From the NCBI GenBank assembly GCA_963277665.1, contig OY728142.1, forward strand, positions 8,632,001 through 8,696,000: a stretch of DNA of 64,000 nt, in the 5' to 3' direction. A program made the position numbers and the translations under genes. The notes beneath the pieces are model-generated. The model ran no database searches and was not told the origin of the DNA. It worked only from the letters and a program-made list of their open reading frames with translations. Below, piece by piece: positions 24,740 to 39,089 of this stretch; the first letter of the stretch is position 1; the number at the start of each line of letters is the position of its first letter. This DNA comes from Viscum album. Its lineage: Eukaryota > Streptophyta > Magnoliopsida > Santalales > Viscaceae.

Positions 24740-26330
24740 AACAAGATTTAAAAAATATTTTATTACATCTTTACCCAAATCTAATAGTTTAACCCCATCA
24801 TTTATCCCATTTTAACCATAACCATGACAAAAAGTTTTTACTAATTTACTTTTCATTATGATGAAAAATAAATGTTTCCTCATAAACACCAAAAATTAAA
24901 CATGACTATTCTAAATATGATAATTATTTTTTAATATAAAATTTTAGAAGTAGAAGAAGTAAATTTTAATATAATTTCTCGAAATGAATGAAAAAATAGT
25001 TCATAGAAAAATACATTTTTAAGGATAAAAATGACTTTATACAATATCAAGTATAATTATACTTAATATGGGAATATTTAGATATGTTTGAATTAATCTG
25101 ATTATATATTAATTAAAAATAAAATACAAAACATAATTTTACTTTTAAATTACATTATTTATAGAAACGAAATGGTATTTTTGCAGGAATCAACATTTTA
25201 CACTATTCAATAAAAATTTAATAATTTTAAAAAAAAATCCAATAAATTAACCCTCAAACTATTATGATATTATTGTTTAAAATTTAAAATTTATTTTATT
25301 AAAATAAATATTATATATGTGGTAAAAATTATTTATAATATCAGTACACAAAATTTAATAAAAAAATATTTGAATAAAATGTATTTTCGAAGAATAAAAT
25401 GTCTTTATTCTAATTAGTTGTATAAAAACATTAATTTAATTAATTTTAATTAACTAAATTGGATATAGGATATTCTTATTTAATTATAATAATTTTAAAA
25501 TAATGTCTAATTTAATCTATTATGATTAAAAGACACGGTATATATATAACAGTTTTATTAAAAAAATGTCCTTTTTTCTTTAAATTATTTAATTATTATT
25601 TAGAAATACCAATTAATAATCAATGAATGATTAATAATACATTTTTTAAGGAGGGATATTTTTTTTATATTTGTCAATTTTGTTTATTTTTATTCGTACC
25701 CACCAATACAACAATTAGTGACTACTTATCATATTTGAAATAATAGTATATCAAAGTTTTTTTTAAGCATGGTGTTTTTTATACCACACATTATCGAATA
25801 AATTAATTAATGAAAATAAATTATAAAATTAATGTTTCCTGAAATATACCCCGTTAAATAAATTACACCATATCAATTTTATCTCATGGCTGATAAGAAT
25901 TTTATTTTTTAAAATTAAATTATAAAGTGGAAGATAAAATAAAAATTCATGATAGGAAAGAAAAATTTATAGATAATTTTGTTCCAAAATAAAAGAACAT
26001 TATTTCTATGTAAAAATTTTGACATCGAGGAGAAAAATAAATTCCAAGAAATAAAAGGGAGTGAAGAGAACTAGATATTGAGAAATTTAATTACTTGAAA
26101 ATAATTAATAATTTAGGGATAAATAAGAGTATAAATAAATTAGAAATTAAGGTAAAGGTTACTATTTTTGTTTCAAAATCCTTTTTTAAAGTTTAGGGAT
26201 ACTTTTAGTATCATTATAGTGAACATGAGAAAATATACTTACCTAATTTATTTAAATTTATAAATAAAAATTTAATCATTTGGTTGTGATTCAATAAATT
26301 TTATGTTCTCTATCATCTCTTATTTCAAGG
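24740..26330 (-). repeat. diverged LTR-like repeat piece (copy Z)
   Basis: By eye this piece is co-linear with 46000-46990 (ACCATAACCATGA block, GAAAATGTATTTT..AAGCATAAAATG block, then TATTCGTACCCACCAATACAAC). Its right part resembles 33180-33300 (AATATACTTAC then GTTGTGA..AATAAATTT). It contains no coding sequence. Its link to the LTR superfamily is through copies X and Y. Confidence 0.35.
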
Positions 26331-28689
26331 AATTATTTTTTAAGAATAATTTTACCTTCTTGAAGTAATAAAAATAACTTTTAGTGGATTATGAGATCCA
26401 TTAATGGATAACAAGTTATTTGCACCATTTTTATTCATTAATAAAAAATAAAAATGGGTATCACATTAGTAGATAATATCCAATGCAATGAAATAGTACT
26501 TCAATATCAAATGTCTCGAAGATAACTCCAAAAATTCAAATTAAATCATTTCATAAACAACCAAACTTAAACATATTAATAATATTTCAGACCAAGTTTT
26601 AAACAAATATATAGAAAATATTTTACTACATTTTCTTCCAATATAAATTCAATATTTATTTGAAAAAATAATTAATAAATATCCACATATTTAAAATTTA
26701 TATTCCATAATAATATATTGAAACTATGTTATTATTTTTCATAATTAACCTAAATCACCATAAATCCTCATGAAACAATATATAATCCCAAAAGATAACT
26801 CAACATTTATTCCTCAAATAAAATAACTTCTTATGAAATAATATTTCTTTATACCTTAACATGATAATGTTCCTAATATAGTGTAAATGTTTAAAGATGA
26901 ATTTAACCACTGATTCACCAAATCAATTTCCAATACTATTGTAATATGTTCAATAAAACATATGTTTTGAAAACCCAATAAATATTTTATCATAATGAAC
27001 TATAATTACCTCAATATGAATGATTGTTTTAAATATAAAATTTTTTAATTCCTTTTAACTTATTTCCAAAAAATATAAAATAATATTTACTCAAGTAAAA
27101 TTTTCACGTGTTAAACATATGGGTTACATATACCTTAAACATATATTAAAACTCAATAAATTTCTTAAAGGTTTTACCATAACATAAAACATCAAAAGTG
27201 TTTTAATGTATTTAAACTAATGATCATCCTTAAATATTTCAATGCATAAATAAAATACCACAATGTCATAACCTCTGAAACCCTATATTTAGATGACTAA
27301 ATCATTAATTTTTCTACAATTCATTAACTAAGAATTTATATCCTATTATTTAATACTTATTTCCTATAATAAAACATATATACCATGTTTTATGAATCAT
27401 TAGTCTCAATCTAATCATGTTTTGTATTTTTTCCATTACAAAAACATTAAGATAATACATACAATTTATATGTTATCTACGGAATCTTCATATTCAAATT
27501 TAATATCATTAGAGATCAAAAAACTATTATCAGTAAAAATATTCTTATCCCCTTTCTCAAGAATTCCACTTTGGAAATCTATTTACATTATCCCCTTACT
27601 CATAATAATTTTAAAAAGGTTTCTTTCTTTGAGAAATAACCCAGGACAATTCTTCTGACATTCTGGACATATATGAAATTTAATCCTTTTTCTATCATGG
27701 TATTTATCACTAAAACGTCATGAAAATCCATTTTTATCTTATTTTCTATTTCAGGGAACTAAAACAGTTTCAAGATTTTGATAATATAAAATGATATATG
27801 GTTTGGTATAACAATATGCTTTTTTACTCCAGCTCCAATATTGTATGTATTTTCTTTAAAACCACCACCAAATTTTCCATCATACTAGTTTTAAAATCTA
27901 GTGCAACACATAACATAAATTGATAATTTATGAAAATAAATCTAAGAAACATAGTCATAATTTCATTTTGAATAGTTTCAAATCATAAACATATATATAA
28001 ATAATAAAAAATTGTTCATAAGTAGAATCAAAATCAATTTTAGCATATTATCAAGGATTTTTAGACCATCTGTGTTGTTAAGACACATTTTTATAAATGC
28101 ACTGAAGATTTTGTTTTTACCTAACCAAACTTTTTGGGGTTATTACTGATAGGTTCATCTATTATATAGATAGAATCCACATATTTTTATCTACTCAAGA
28201 ATTTATTTACTAGTAAAACCCACACTCTATACTTAATTTTTTATAATATTTTTTAACACATAAACATATACTTAAATTCAATCATATGTTTATTTTCCCT
28301 AATCTATTTTCCCTAACTGTATTTCCCAAAGGTCCTAATGAACCTGTTATGATATCACGGTCACACCCCAAATCAAAAAGTATAGATCTAGCGGTTATAT
28401 TACTACATGGGATCATGATACATGAGATCTCATTTGATAGGTTGAAATAGTATAGTTTTCTTGGGATTATTGATATATACATGATTATCACATTTCATTT
28501 GAAAAGATGAAATAAAAATTAATATTATATTTAGAAAAATATTATTTCTTCAATTATATCCTTAAAATCATTTAGATATTAATTATAGTTATCATAGTTA
28601 AAGGAAAATAAAATAAAGCATGATATTATATGCTCGATAAGGGAAAAAATACAATAGAAGATTTCATAAAATAAACAAACCATGAATTT
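26331..28689. other. very AT-rich DNA, no gene seen
   Basis: Only short chance open frames, such as 27422-27658 (78 codons) and 28282-28491 on the minus strand (69 codons). Neither resembles a known protein or shows codon structure, so they are not called as genes. Confidence 0.6.
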
Positions 28690-31600
28690 TTATGATCCCC
28701 ACCCCAATACATAGAGCCAATGGTAACTTTAGTCCTTTTTCATAAGATATAAGTCATCACATCCTGAAAGGAATAATAGTTTAGTAGTCTTGTTAATTTA
28801 GATATAGACTCAATTATTTTATTACATTTTAAAACATAAAATACAACATATTGGGAGTAATAATTTTTTCCCTTGAAATCAATTAAAGAATCATTTTTCA
28901 TATTCTGGGGAAAATAAAAATAATATTGGTGAGCTCATATTCTCTATAAAGGTCATGTAGAATTGAATATATTATGAATCAATAAGGAATAACCAATATT
29001 AAGAAAAATATAGAAAAAAAATTCATTTAATCAATAAATAATGAAAAAATAATAATATTGTAGGAATACATGGTGATCTAATAAATCTATATGAATAATT
29101 ACATGACCTGGAAGCTAATCCACAGATATTGTCAATTACATAATCTCATCAATAATAATAAAATTATTTTTAACAAATTGAGTTCTTAATATTGGATCTC
29201 ATGATCTCAGACAACATTACATTTATACCATTAATCTCATTCTCTATTTTAGTTTAAAACTAATGGTAAAGAACCATTTAATTCTATTTTACTGATTTTC
29301 TCAAGAGATTAATTGACGCATCAAGGGAATATATAATTATAGTCCACACAAATCAATATATCTACAATTATTACTCATATATATAATGATTGATTGAAAT
29401 CATGAAAATTATTCATTATCAATCAATATCTTTATTGATTAAGGAATATTTATTGAAAAATATTTTCATAGTTAATCAAAAAAATTCAATAAAAAAACCA
29501 TCTGAAAAAATAGTATATGGTTTAGAAAATAATGATTTCCATGTTACAAATAATATAAATATTAATATAAATGTTGTATCTAATAAATAATGATAATAAT
29601 ACTGTGATTTTATCAATGAAAAAGTTAGAATTTTTTTTTCAATAAATTAGACGTGACCATCAGTTTATTAGGAATATTGGTTATTTTTAATAAAATAAGC
29701 TAAATTGGAAGAATAAATGGAATCCAAGTAAAATGATAAATTACTATTTAAGAAAAGAGATTTATTTTTAAAAAACAGAAAATATATATAAGAATATACT
29801 TTAAAAAAATGGGTATGACTGTGGGGAATTTAGTTATCGCCGTATTTGTTAAAATAGACATATCTTTTAAGTGTTTGCAAAGGAAGTTGATAAAATAGAT
29901 TTCATAAAACAATACAAAAAATAATTTAATGCACTATTTAAAAATTAAATTATAACGTAAAATGTCCTTTGAAAATCACTTGATTAAATAAATACTTATT
30001 TATTTTTTTAAATGCATGGGCATGAATGAAAAATATATCGTATAAAAAGTTAAATAAAATAAATTTTTATTTTAGTCATTTATTTTCTTGTGATAAGTAA
30101 AAAAGAGAGGAAAATTTTGAATAAAATAGGGAAATATAAAAAATATACATTGGATAATATAATATTTCTTGTCATGAATGATAAATTATTATATTCCTTT
30201 AACAAAAGTTAAATAATCCCTAAAATAACGTCACATCCTAAAATAGATTTTTACCTCCGTGAAAACTTTTAAAATATAACCCCTTGAATGAATAAAAATG
30301 AACATAAACAATAAAAATCATAACAAATATTCATTATGTTTAAATAAAATAAATATGATATTTGTGAACCATATAAAATTAAATATGGTCATATTATCAA
30401 ATATGCCTCTTTAAAATTGAAATTGAGGTGAAATCCATTACTATATCCTTACATTTAGTGGAACGTTATATAAAATCTCCCTTAATGGTTTTAAACATTT
30501 TATTAACTTATAAAATAACCATATTTATATTTATATTAAGATATACTATTTTCTTATAAAATCTTATCATCTATCAGAAAATAATATTTCATTGTTATTA
30601 TTGTTTTAGGTGTTAACTTCTTTGTTTTCTCAGGCATGTTTTTCCTCGAAAGATCTATTTCATATGAATATGATATATAACCATCATCTAAAGAAATATT
30701 TCAATGTTATAAATATAAAATTTATTCATTTGATATATTTTTAGATCAATTATTTGTATTTGGACATGGAGAATTAATTGTATCGCCTTATTGAGATGGT
30801 ATACCATACAAACACTCGGGCGGAAATTTCATTCCTTTAATGGGTGAAAGGATAAGGAAATTGATATTATTTTAATTTTATATATTTAATATCATGTCTT
30901 ATTTATCATATATATTCATTATAACCACCATTAATACTGCCCATGCGAGTTATGTATGGAAGAAAATTACATCGGTTCATTAGGATATAGTTCATCGTAC
31001 ATACAAGTTATTGTCGGGTTTCCAATTTAATGGGGGAGGAGGTGGATAACTATTATTATATAAAAATAACACACACACACAAACATATATATATATATGG
31101 GAAGTAATGGTGTTATTATATGATATTTGTTAATAAAAATTAAAGGAGGTAAAAAAATAAGTAAAAAAAGAAAGATCACAGTGAAGGAAATTAAATTTTT
31201 CTTAGAAATACATCATTTGAATAACATATTAAAATCTAGAATGTTGATATTTTGAGAATATATAGATCAATATAATGTCCCTAAGGATTCTTTAGATATA
31301 TTTTTGAAGGTTTTGGTTTGTCAAAATGGCAATATGTGTGTGAATAAGTGAGGGGAGGGAGTTCCCCTTTAAAATTGAGGGGACGTAACATTTTTGTAAA
31401 GACCTAAAACTATTCAATAATGGGAATTACTTCTAAACCCCAGGGAATCAAATATTTATAAATAATTTAGGGAATTTAATTTTAGGTCTATATAAATCTT
31501 CTTAAATAATTAATTATGTTTTAAATATTTCATTACTTATTTTCTATGTTTACTCACATTTAAAATTTTATTTTTCACCATGGTAACTATTTTTTTATCA

Positions 31601-33100
31601 TATGTAATTAATAATTTATGTTAATAAAATTTAACTTATTAGATTATTTGGACTAATTATTATTAATATTTAATCTAATTGATCAAATAAATATCTATAT
31701 TTTAGGAAAATTAATTTTAACCCAAGCGTATGTAACACGAAAACTTCATTTTAACTTTAATCGTGGTAAATAAATGTTATTGTATTTTGTAATCATCATT
31801 GAAAAGAATGATTTTTAAATTAATATAAAATATAAATTAATTTCATTAAATATATAGAATTAATTGTATCAAATTCAATTAACAATATTGGTTTAATTAA
31901 ATTTAAAAATAAACCCACAAATCATGTGAAAAAATGGGTTTTCATGAAATGCATTTTCAAGCATAAGATGATCAGAATATATTTATATGACTAGTGACAA
32001 TAATTATATAAATTAATAAATTAATATATATAATATATAAATTTCATTTAAATATTATCTTATATCTAGGTATTTTATTTAATTAAAATTGTGGAAAATT
32101 GTAAGTTTAAAAACTGTTTTTCGAAACATGAGTTTTAACCCTAAAATATAAACATGTACCAAAAATCACTTACAAAGATGATTCTAATGTAATTAATTAT
32201 TTTTAATACCAATAAATGAATCTTGATTTAAAGGAAAGTAAAATTCAGATAATAGTGGGACTTTTTATTTTCTTAATTTATTAAAAGGAAATGACAATTT
32301 TAGAAAAAGTGGAATTTTTCACAACTCACTGAAAAATATATCTATTAAAAAAAACAAAAAAAATTAACTCGAATAAAATTTCGTTAGTATGATTTTTTAA
32401 ATAATATTATTTATATAATATAAAGTATATAAAACTTATGGAAATTAATTACAATTCCCAAACATTTAATGTAAAATAAAACCATTTTGGAAGAAAATGT
32501 ATTTTGAAGCGTAAAAGGAATTTATTAAAAATTTTGGTGATTATTGAATAATAATTTTTTGATTAATTTTTATTAAATATGAACTATACCTCTCATTATA
32601 TATATATATATGTATATATTTATTTATTCATTTAGTGTTATTCCGACCCACTAATACAATGACTAGGTTATAATGTTCATAATGAAATTATATATTTCAA
32701 GGGCCATTTAAGATCTTTTTTTTTCATATATGTTACCAAATAAAATTTAATTATTTTAAAATATTAAGGGGTTATATGCATCCCAACTTCAACAAATTAC
32801 ATTTTAGTAATTTGAACTTCCCCATGAAAATCAAGGGTTTTATTTTTTAAAATACATATTTTGAAAACCCACATTGTAAAAAGGGTTATTAAAATATACA
32901 TATAAAATAATGAAATGAAAAAATTAAGTTCATATAAAGTAACACATAACTATGATTATATGTAGGATAAAATTAATGGGAATTGAAAATATTGACAAGG
33001 TTGAAAAGTGTAAAAACATATGGAGAGTGATAGAGTTCTTTGATCACAAGAATGTTAATGATCAAGTTTGAGTAAATGACCAAAGAACCATAAATTGGTG
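28690..33100 (-). repeat. old diverged LTR of the same superfamily (copy X)
   Basis: Co-linear with the intact LTR in the same orientation: a GATCCCCACCCCAATACAT start like GACCCATACTTTACAT; a CTGGGGAAAATAA..GGTGAGCTCA block at about 28908 like CTGGGGAAAAGAA..GGTGAGCTCA; a TTTTTCCTCGAAAGAT block at about 30642; the two hairpin-segment homologues at 30781-30830 and 30967-31016; and a G-rich promoter-like stretch near 31350-31385. Divergence is high. The right boundary was not located precisely. Sequence after 31380 matches copy Y better than the intact LTR, so X and Y form an older subfamily. Confidence 0.55.
31069..31098. repeat. CA/TA microsatellite
   Basis: A run of CA dinucleotides followed by AAACATATATATATATAT, inside copy X just after the second hairpin-segment homologue. 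Confidence 0.8.
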
Positions 33101-33529
33101 ATGAGATGAATGACCATCGACTCATATTAAATGAAGGTAATAGGATAAAATTTTATTTGAAGAACCTTTTCCTATCGTTGCAGAATTATTTTACCATCTA
33201 TGAAGAAATGAAATATACTTACATGATATCTTTCAATAAGAAAAATTTCATCCCTTAGTTGTGAATTAATAAATTTATATAAAACATATTACTATAAAGA
33301 TTAAATATATGACATGATTTTATAATTCTTGAAGCACTAAAATTATCATGGAACATATCATATGATCCATAAAAGTGTGTCAAGTCCTTCCATATATCTC
33401 CAAATATTTACCAAAACTAAAATGGTTATTACATGTCATAAAATATAATGAATTTGTCCATGAATATGAACTATAATTAAAAAAGTTAAATATAATACTT
33501 ATTCATAAAATTAATTAATAAAAAATTAT

Positions 33530-33735
33530 ACAAAATGGATTATCACATAGACTATTGGTAGACAATGAACCCTTATCACCATTCGGTTGTGGGTTCAAGT
33601 CCCAAGACCATTCTGGATGTAATGAGTTGTCACCTGTCATGAAAGATATCCTTTTCATCAACCATATAAATATAATTCCTCTGACATCATAGAAAATACT
33701 ATCAAAATCCTTAACAATATCAACAATCATCAAAT
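33530..33735 (+). repeat. possible tRNA-derived SINE
   Basis: GGTTGTGGGTTCAAGTCCC at about 33583-33601 closely matches the RNA polymerase III B box and T-arm of tRNAs (GGTTCAANTCC). About 35 bases upstream, ACTATTGGTAGACAATG resembles a D-loop/A box. No full cloverleaf can be closed, so it is not a working tRNA gene. The sequence after the B box (CAAGACCATTCTGGATG) would be the SINE body. Only one copy is in the window, so the ends are uncertain. Confidence 0.45.
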
Positions 33736-35139
33736 AACTTTTAAAAAACTATGGTTATCTATAAAATTTATTTTTTAAATGAAATAAAATAATTGTAAAT
33801 GACTATTATGACCATAACATCAATGATCCTATTAACAATAAATGATATATATAAATATAAACATATGAAGAAATAATTATTCCCTAAATAATACTTCATT
33901 TTGATCCTATGGTTTATATATACCTCAAACAAACAAAAACATCTCCCAAAATGTCATTAATAGCAAGAACATCCCATCACTATAGAATTCAAAAGGTGTA
34001 CCTATGTTTTGGAAATTATGATGAAACTTAGACTCATAAAATCATAATTATTGATTTAACATTAGATTAATTAATATATTCATTCATAATATTAATTTAA
34101 TCATTATATGTTTCATTATTATTTTAAACAAAATACCAATCATAAAAATAATTGTTGGATATACTTCATGAATATCAATACATATAAACATCGTCTCTTT
34201 TAATTCAATATAGGTACTTTCTTGTTATTTGAGTTTGCTTTTAAAATGGTGGGTTGACTGGGATAATGAAAAGGTTCTCTAAATTCATGAAAAAAAACTA
34301 TAAATGGATCTCTATGATGTAATTTATTTTTCCCCGTTGAATTCCTAAAATTTCCTTAGTATTTTGTTGCATGATGCATTTAGTTTACACGACAATTTTT
34401 TTCTTATTATGTTGAGAAATTATCTTGGGTGTCATTATCCACATTTATAACTTGTTGGAAATTTATCCCTCTTTTCAATATAGTTTCTGCCACTTGTGGT
34501 ATTAGCGGGCTCCGTACTTCACTTCATTGGTGAGTTTGTGAGCTAGTTAAGGTATTTCTTTATTAACAATATTCTAGGATAAATTATTAATAATCATCAT
34601 GATGTCATTTAGTCTATTCACTATCCAATTTGGATTCTCCGAATCACCATATTTACATCACGTTCCATGTTAACATGATTTTTTTAGGTTCCCTCAATTT
34701 TCCAAAACGGAAAAGAATTGTGAAAAAAAACAATAATCATATTGGATTACCCTGTAATAATTTATAAGAGGTCTAAATAATGACTCATTATTTTGAATAT
34801 TTTACACCTTTGGTTTAACCATGGTCATTAATTTTCATAATCTATTCAAAATTGTCATTATGTTTTTCATATAAAATGTGAACCGTCTAATTCTTATCCC
34901 CTGTAATTATCATCCTAGGTACGCAGTTTGGTATGTTTTTGTACTCCAAGTGATGATTTAGTCAAATACCAATAAACCCTTTTTATGAGTTATTACCCCA
35001 ATGTACAACTATTATAGAATCATTTCCACGTATAATATCTATATAGTATTGTATTTCTAGAAAAATTCAAATAATCTCTTACTTTCTAAAACATTATGAT
35101 GTTACTCTATACATATACTAAAAGTATACTATATGGGTT
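33736..35139. other. AT-rich DNA, no gene seen
   Basis: No coding sequence or clear repeat homology was recognised between the SINE candidate and the left LTR of the next element. Confidence 0.55.
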
Positions 35140-37192
35140 TGTTTCTTAATCAATGAATAAAATCATATTAATTTTTTAATTTATTTTTATTATTATTTTT
35201 AGTTTTCCTATTAAATTGAATGCATATTTCATCTCTTGAGGATGAAGAGCATTTTTTGGGAAAATGAACAAAATTTTAAGGACATTTTGATACATGAATT
35301 AATGTTGTTCATGTATAAATATGTTAATGATGTTTTTGGGTTCTTCCCAACTATAGTGAATGCTCATGTTGTTTTTTGGTTTTTCTGTATCAATCATGGT
35401 TTTCTACGGCATGATGGCATATTACACGATGTATACATAGTTACTAGAGACAAGTCATGACCTTGGTAAAGAACATGAAAGTAATACACACTGTGTAAGA
35501 GTTACAAAATGTGTAAGTAATAAAGATTTTTTAAAAAAAGGAATTGGGGTTTTCAAAATTCATTAGTTTAATGGTTACATTATTTGTAAAGGGGTTATAC
35601 ATTGTGTAACTATCAAGATATTGGATTTTAATTTTTTTCTAGAATGATATTTTATTTCATTCACTCACAACTCCTTCGGATCCTGACCTAAATGGTCTCT
35701 GCAACAATTTTGGGAGTTACAATTCATTCTATATTGATTCATTCAGTACTGGATCATCATTGCGGTTGGAACACATCTCATTAGATCTGTTGTTGGATCT
35801 TGTTTTGTGGTCTAATTCTTGTTAGTGGTGGTGCAATAGTTGTATGTTCTTGAGGTCCTCTGTTATTTTTGTTGATTTTCTTCTTATTGGTGGATCTTGT
35901 TGCAGGAATATGTGACCAATGTTTTGTGGTAGGTGGTTCCATATATATCCTATGTTGGATAGACTATAATAAGCCTACTTTATTTATTTCTAAATAAACT
36001 TTACATCATTATTTTTTATGTTTAAATTTATTTGTGATAAAAGGTGGGTTTTCATTAGATTTTTGCCAATGGAAAAGGGGGTATCTTCTAGGAAATGAAT
36101 AATTTATCGAATTAATAACATGGGGTGCCTTAGTTACAAATATGGATCGTTTAGCTTAGTGTGAAATTCTAAGTTACCATTAAGAGGATTTCAGATGGGG
36201 TCATCCCATGATCCATAGTCTATTGTTCTACAGATGTGTTCTTGATAATTTTGGGGGTGGGGTGGTCACCCATGGGGTAATACTACTCTCCATAGATGTA
36301 TGTTTTGAGAATTTTTGGGTGCTAGTAATTTGTTCTTATATGATAAGTCCCCTAGCCTGACCTGTGTTGTTCATTATAATTCTTTACCTGTAGTTGGATT
36401 TGTTCTATTTAGGATTAGATAAACATTCTTATCTTTTGACAAAAAATAATGGAAATTATTTTGGAAATAGAGATCCTAGAATAGTTTTGTACTATTTTCT
36501 AAAAATAATAATATTTACCATGATTTGATAAAACATATTAACTAATTTTAAATCCATTTTTTTATACTGATAAAACATGGATGATTTTTATTGAGGTTGG
36601 TTATAGAACACTTGTGTGGGACCCCATTGATCATATTAGCACACACCCTATGTACCTGTTAGAAGATTCATGGAATATTATATGTATATTGATGTAGGGA
36701 AAAGAAAGGTTCAACAGTGTTGTTGGGAGGAAACTAGTTAGATGTGTCTCGGTAACTAATCGTGAGATGGTAGAGATTTTCCTTTTTTATCACATAGAAT
36801 AGAAGTGCTACATTTTTCCATTGATGTTTGGTCTTTTACTATAAGACTATTGCTACTTTTAATTGTTTGGTTTCAACATTTTGTTTCAGATATGGAATAT
36901 ATATTTATTTTTTTTGTCTCTTATATATATATGCATATGCTATTTTTTCATCAGTTTGTGCAAATTCATTCCCTCTAGTTGTTGTGTGATATATAGATTC
37001 TAGACTACAGCCTGTGGGGATTAGAGATGACCATTAGGTTTGTGAAAAGTATCGTTGGGTATAAGTTTGAGAGGTTATTTAGGTGTTTTATTTGTAGTTT
37101 TGTATTTGATGTGGTATGTCATCAAGATTCCATGTCTTGGTACATCTTTTTGAATGGAGATAGGATTTTCGGGAATTGAAAGGTATATTATA
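35140..37192 (+). repeat. 5' LTR of the old + strand element
   Basis: Co-linear with 41722-43740 by several shared blocks: CACACTGTGTAAGAG at about 35488 against CACACCGTATAAGAG; GGTGGATCTTGTTGCAGG..TGTGACCAATGTTTT at about 35890 against GTGGACTCCATTGCAGG..CGTGACCCATGTTTT; and TTAATTGTTTGGTTTC at about 36858 against TTAGTTGTTTGGTTTC. It seems to end ...GGTATATTATA near 37192, followed by a worn GTTAGTGCCTGAC where the PBS should be. The start is approximate. Confidence 0.6.
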
Positions 37193-37489
37193 GTTAGTGC
37201 CTGACTAACACTCTCTATGATGAGACTCAAGTTAAAATTGGAAATTGATACATGTACCTCCCATTTTGATTACATTTTGTTGATCTCAGTTTTTTATTAC
37301 GGGTTTTATAATTTTAAATGAGATTTTCTATTTTTATGTTCATTTATATTGTTTTAGTGTGCCGAAGTATTCATATGAGATGTGTTCTCTTTTTTCCTAA
37401 GGAGAATGCATCAGATGAACCTCAATAAAATTATATGATATATTATTATTTTTCTGATAACATAATGTGGGTATTTTTTTTATCAGAAT

Positions 37490-38500
37490 GTCGAAAGAAC
37501 ATAGAAAAATTTTGACGATGTACAACTAGGAGCTAGAGTAGACATGGATAGATCAGAAAAGAACGTTCCGGAGATGCCACTTTAATTTATTAGGAATATT
37601 GAATTTAAATATTCTGAGGAAATTCTTGAAAATAATGATCAGATATTCATAATGTTATATACACTTAAGAGTATCATGTTGAAGTTCATTGTTTTTCAAA
37701 TTGAGGATCCCAAAAGGAGGTGGTGGGATTCCATGGTACAGGATGATAAGCACAAGGGCATTGACTGTAATGGTTTTAATAAAATCTTCTTTAAGATGTT
37801 TATTCAAGAGTTACTGATGATGGTAAATTATATTGAGTTCCACTATTTTGGAAATGGAGATCATGTGTTATTGACATACACCAGTAGGATTACTGAGGTG
37901 GTTAGTTTTGTAACAGAGGTTATAATGTGTGACCAGCTGAAATCTCAGAAGTATCTATAGGGTTTTTTCTTTGATATGAGATGGATGGTATTTAGGATGA
38001 TTATTTCAACCTATTCAGAGAGAGTAGACCTGTAAATATTGGATAAAATTAATATCGATGTCAAGGTTGGATATTCCACCTCCCCTCCTCCACATAGTGA
38101 TAGATTTACTAGCATAATTGGGATAAAGAAAAAGTGGTAACAATATTGAAGGTGTGGTAGATTTGGTTCTTAGTGGATGGATCCTCATCACCTCCAATTA
38201 AATATAATAGTGTTATCATGAATTTTTATCATTGTGGATTGGTTTGAAACACCATCCATTCTTGGCATGAACTAGTACAGATGGGTATCATCTTGGGGCA
38301 TTACAATCAGCTTTATCAATTATGCCAGGTCATGTCTTCTCCTTGATATAGCTAGGGATCAACTTCTCCAAAAGCTATTGTGATACATTGAGATGATTCG
38401 AAGAATATAGGTATCCATCCACAAGCCTCAAGAGTAATGAGTCTTCATTTAGTAGCTGAGTTTATTATAGAGGTAAATGTGGGCCCAGTGACAGTGAGTC
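37490..38500 (+). pseudogene. gag remnant of the old + strand element
   Basis: The longest open piece is 37652-37960 (102 codons). It carries the Gag-domain pattern: LKFIVFQIEDPKRRWWDSMVQ matching the family's 'LxGDAxxWW' region, then a Trp-less W/F..F segment, then LLTYTSRITEVVSF matching the 'Y..RF..L..F' region. Before and after it the frame is broken many times. No zinc knuckle could be read with confidence. Function is lost. Confidence 0.5.
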
Positions 38501-39089
38501 ATAAAATATTTATTGAATCCTTAGTAGAAATTTATTTATTTGATACTTATTAATATCACTCATTTATATAATTATATTTTTTCAATATAATTAAACTACA
38601 ACGAAACTTATTTCCATTTTTATAGAGTCACTGACACCTCTAGGGAAGATGAATGAGTAGGGGTTTTAGTTTCCTTGTGTGTTATCAATAAAATATAGAT
38701 AGTACAATATTTTTTTTGTAAATAATTATATGTTTGATTTTATCATTATGATTGATTTTATTTTTTATCATTATTATAAGTATTTTATTTTTCATTGGTG
38801 TGTCTCATTTCACAGGGTTGATGGGTTATATCTAGTGTTTTAGGGGGAGTGGGATCTAAGGATGGGTCATGAAAGACCTTCCCACCTATAGCGTATGATT
38901 TTTTGTCTGCTATTGCTATTGATCCTGATGAATTTACTTCTATCATTTCTCTCCCCACCATTTTTAGGGTGTTCTTATTCAGGTGAGAAAGTGTGTTTTT
39001 CCCTATAGTTTTTCCTAGGGAATAATCAATGCTCTTTTCCTAGAAGGGTGATTGTTCACTCAGATTATGTTTGTACTACGAGAACATGA

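Noticed and set aside
33565..33605. A functional tRNA gene
   Set aside because: Only the T-arm/B box is convincing. No matching acceptor stem or anticodon arm could be formed around it.
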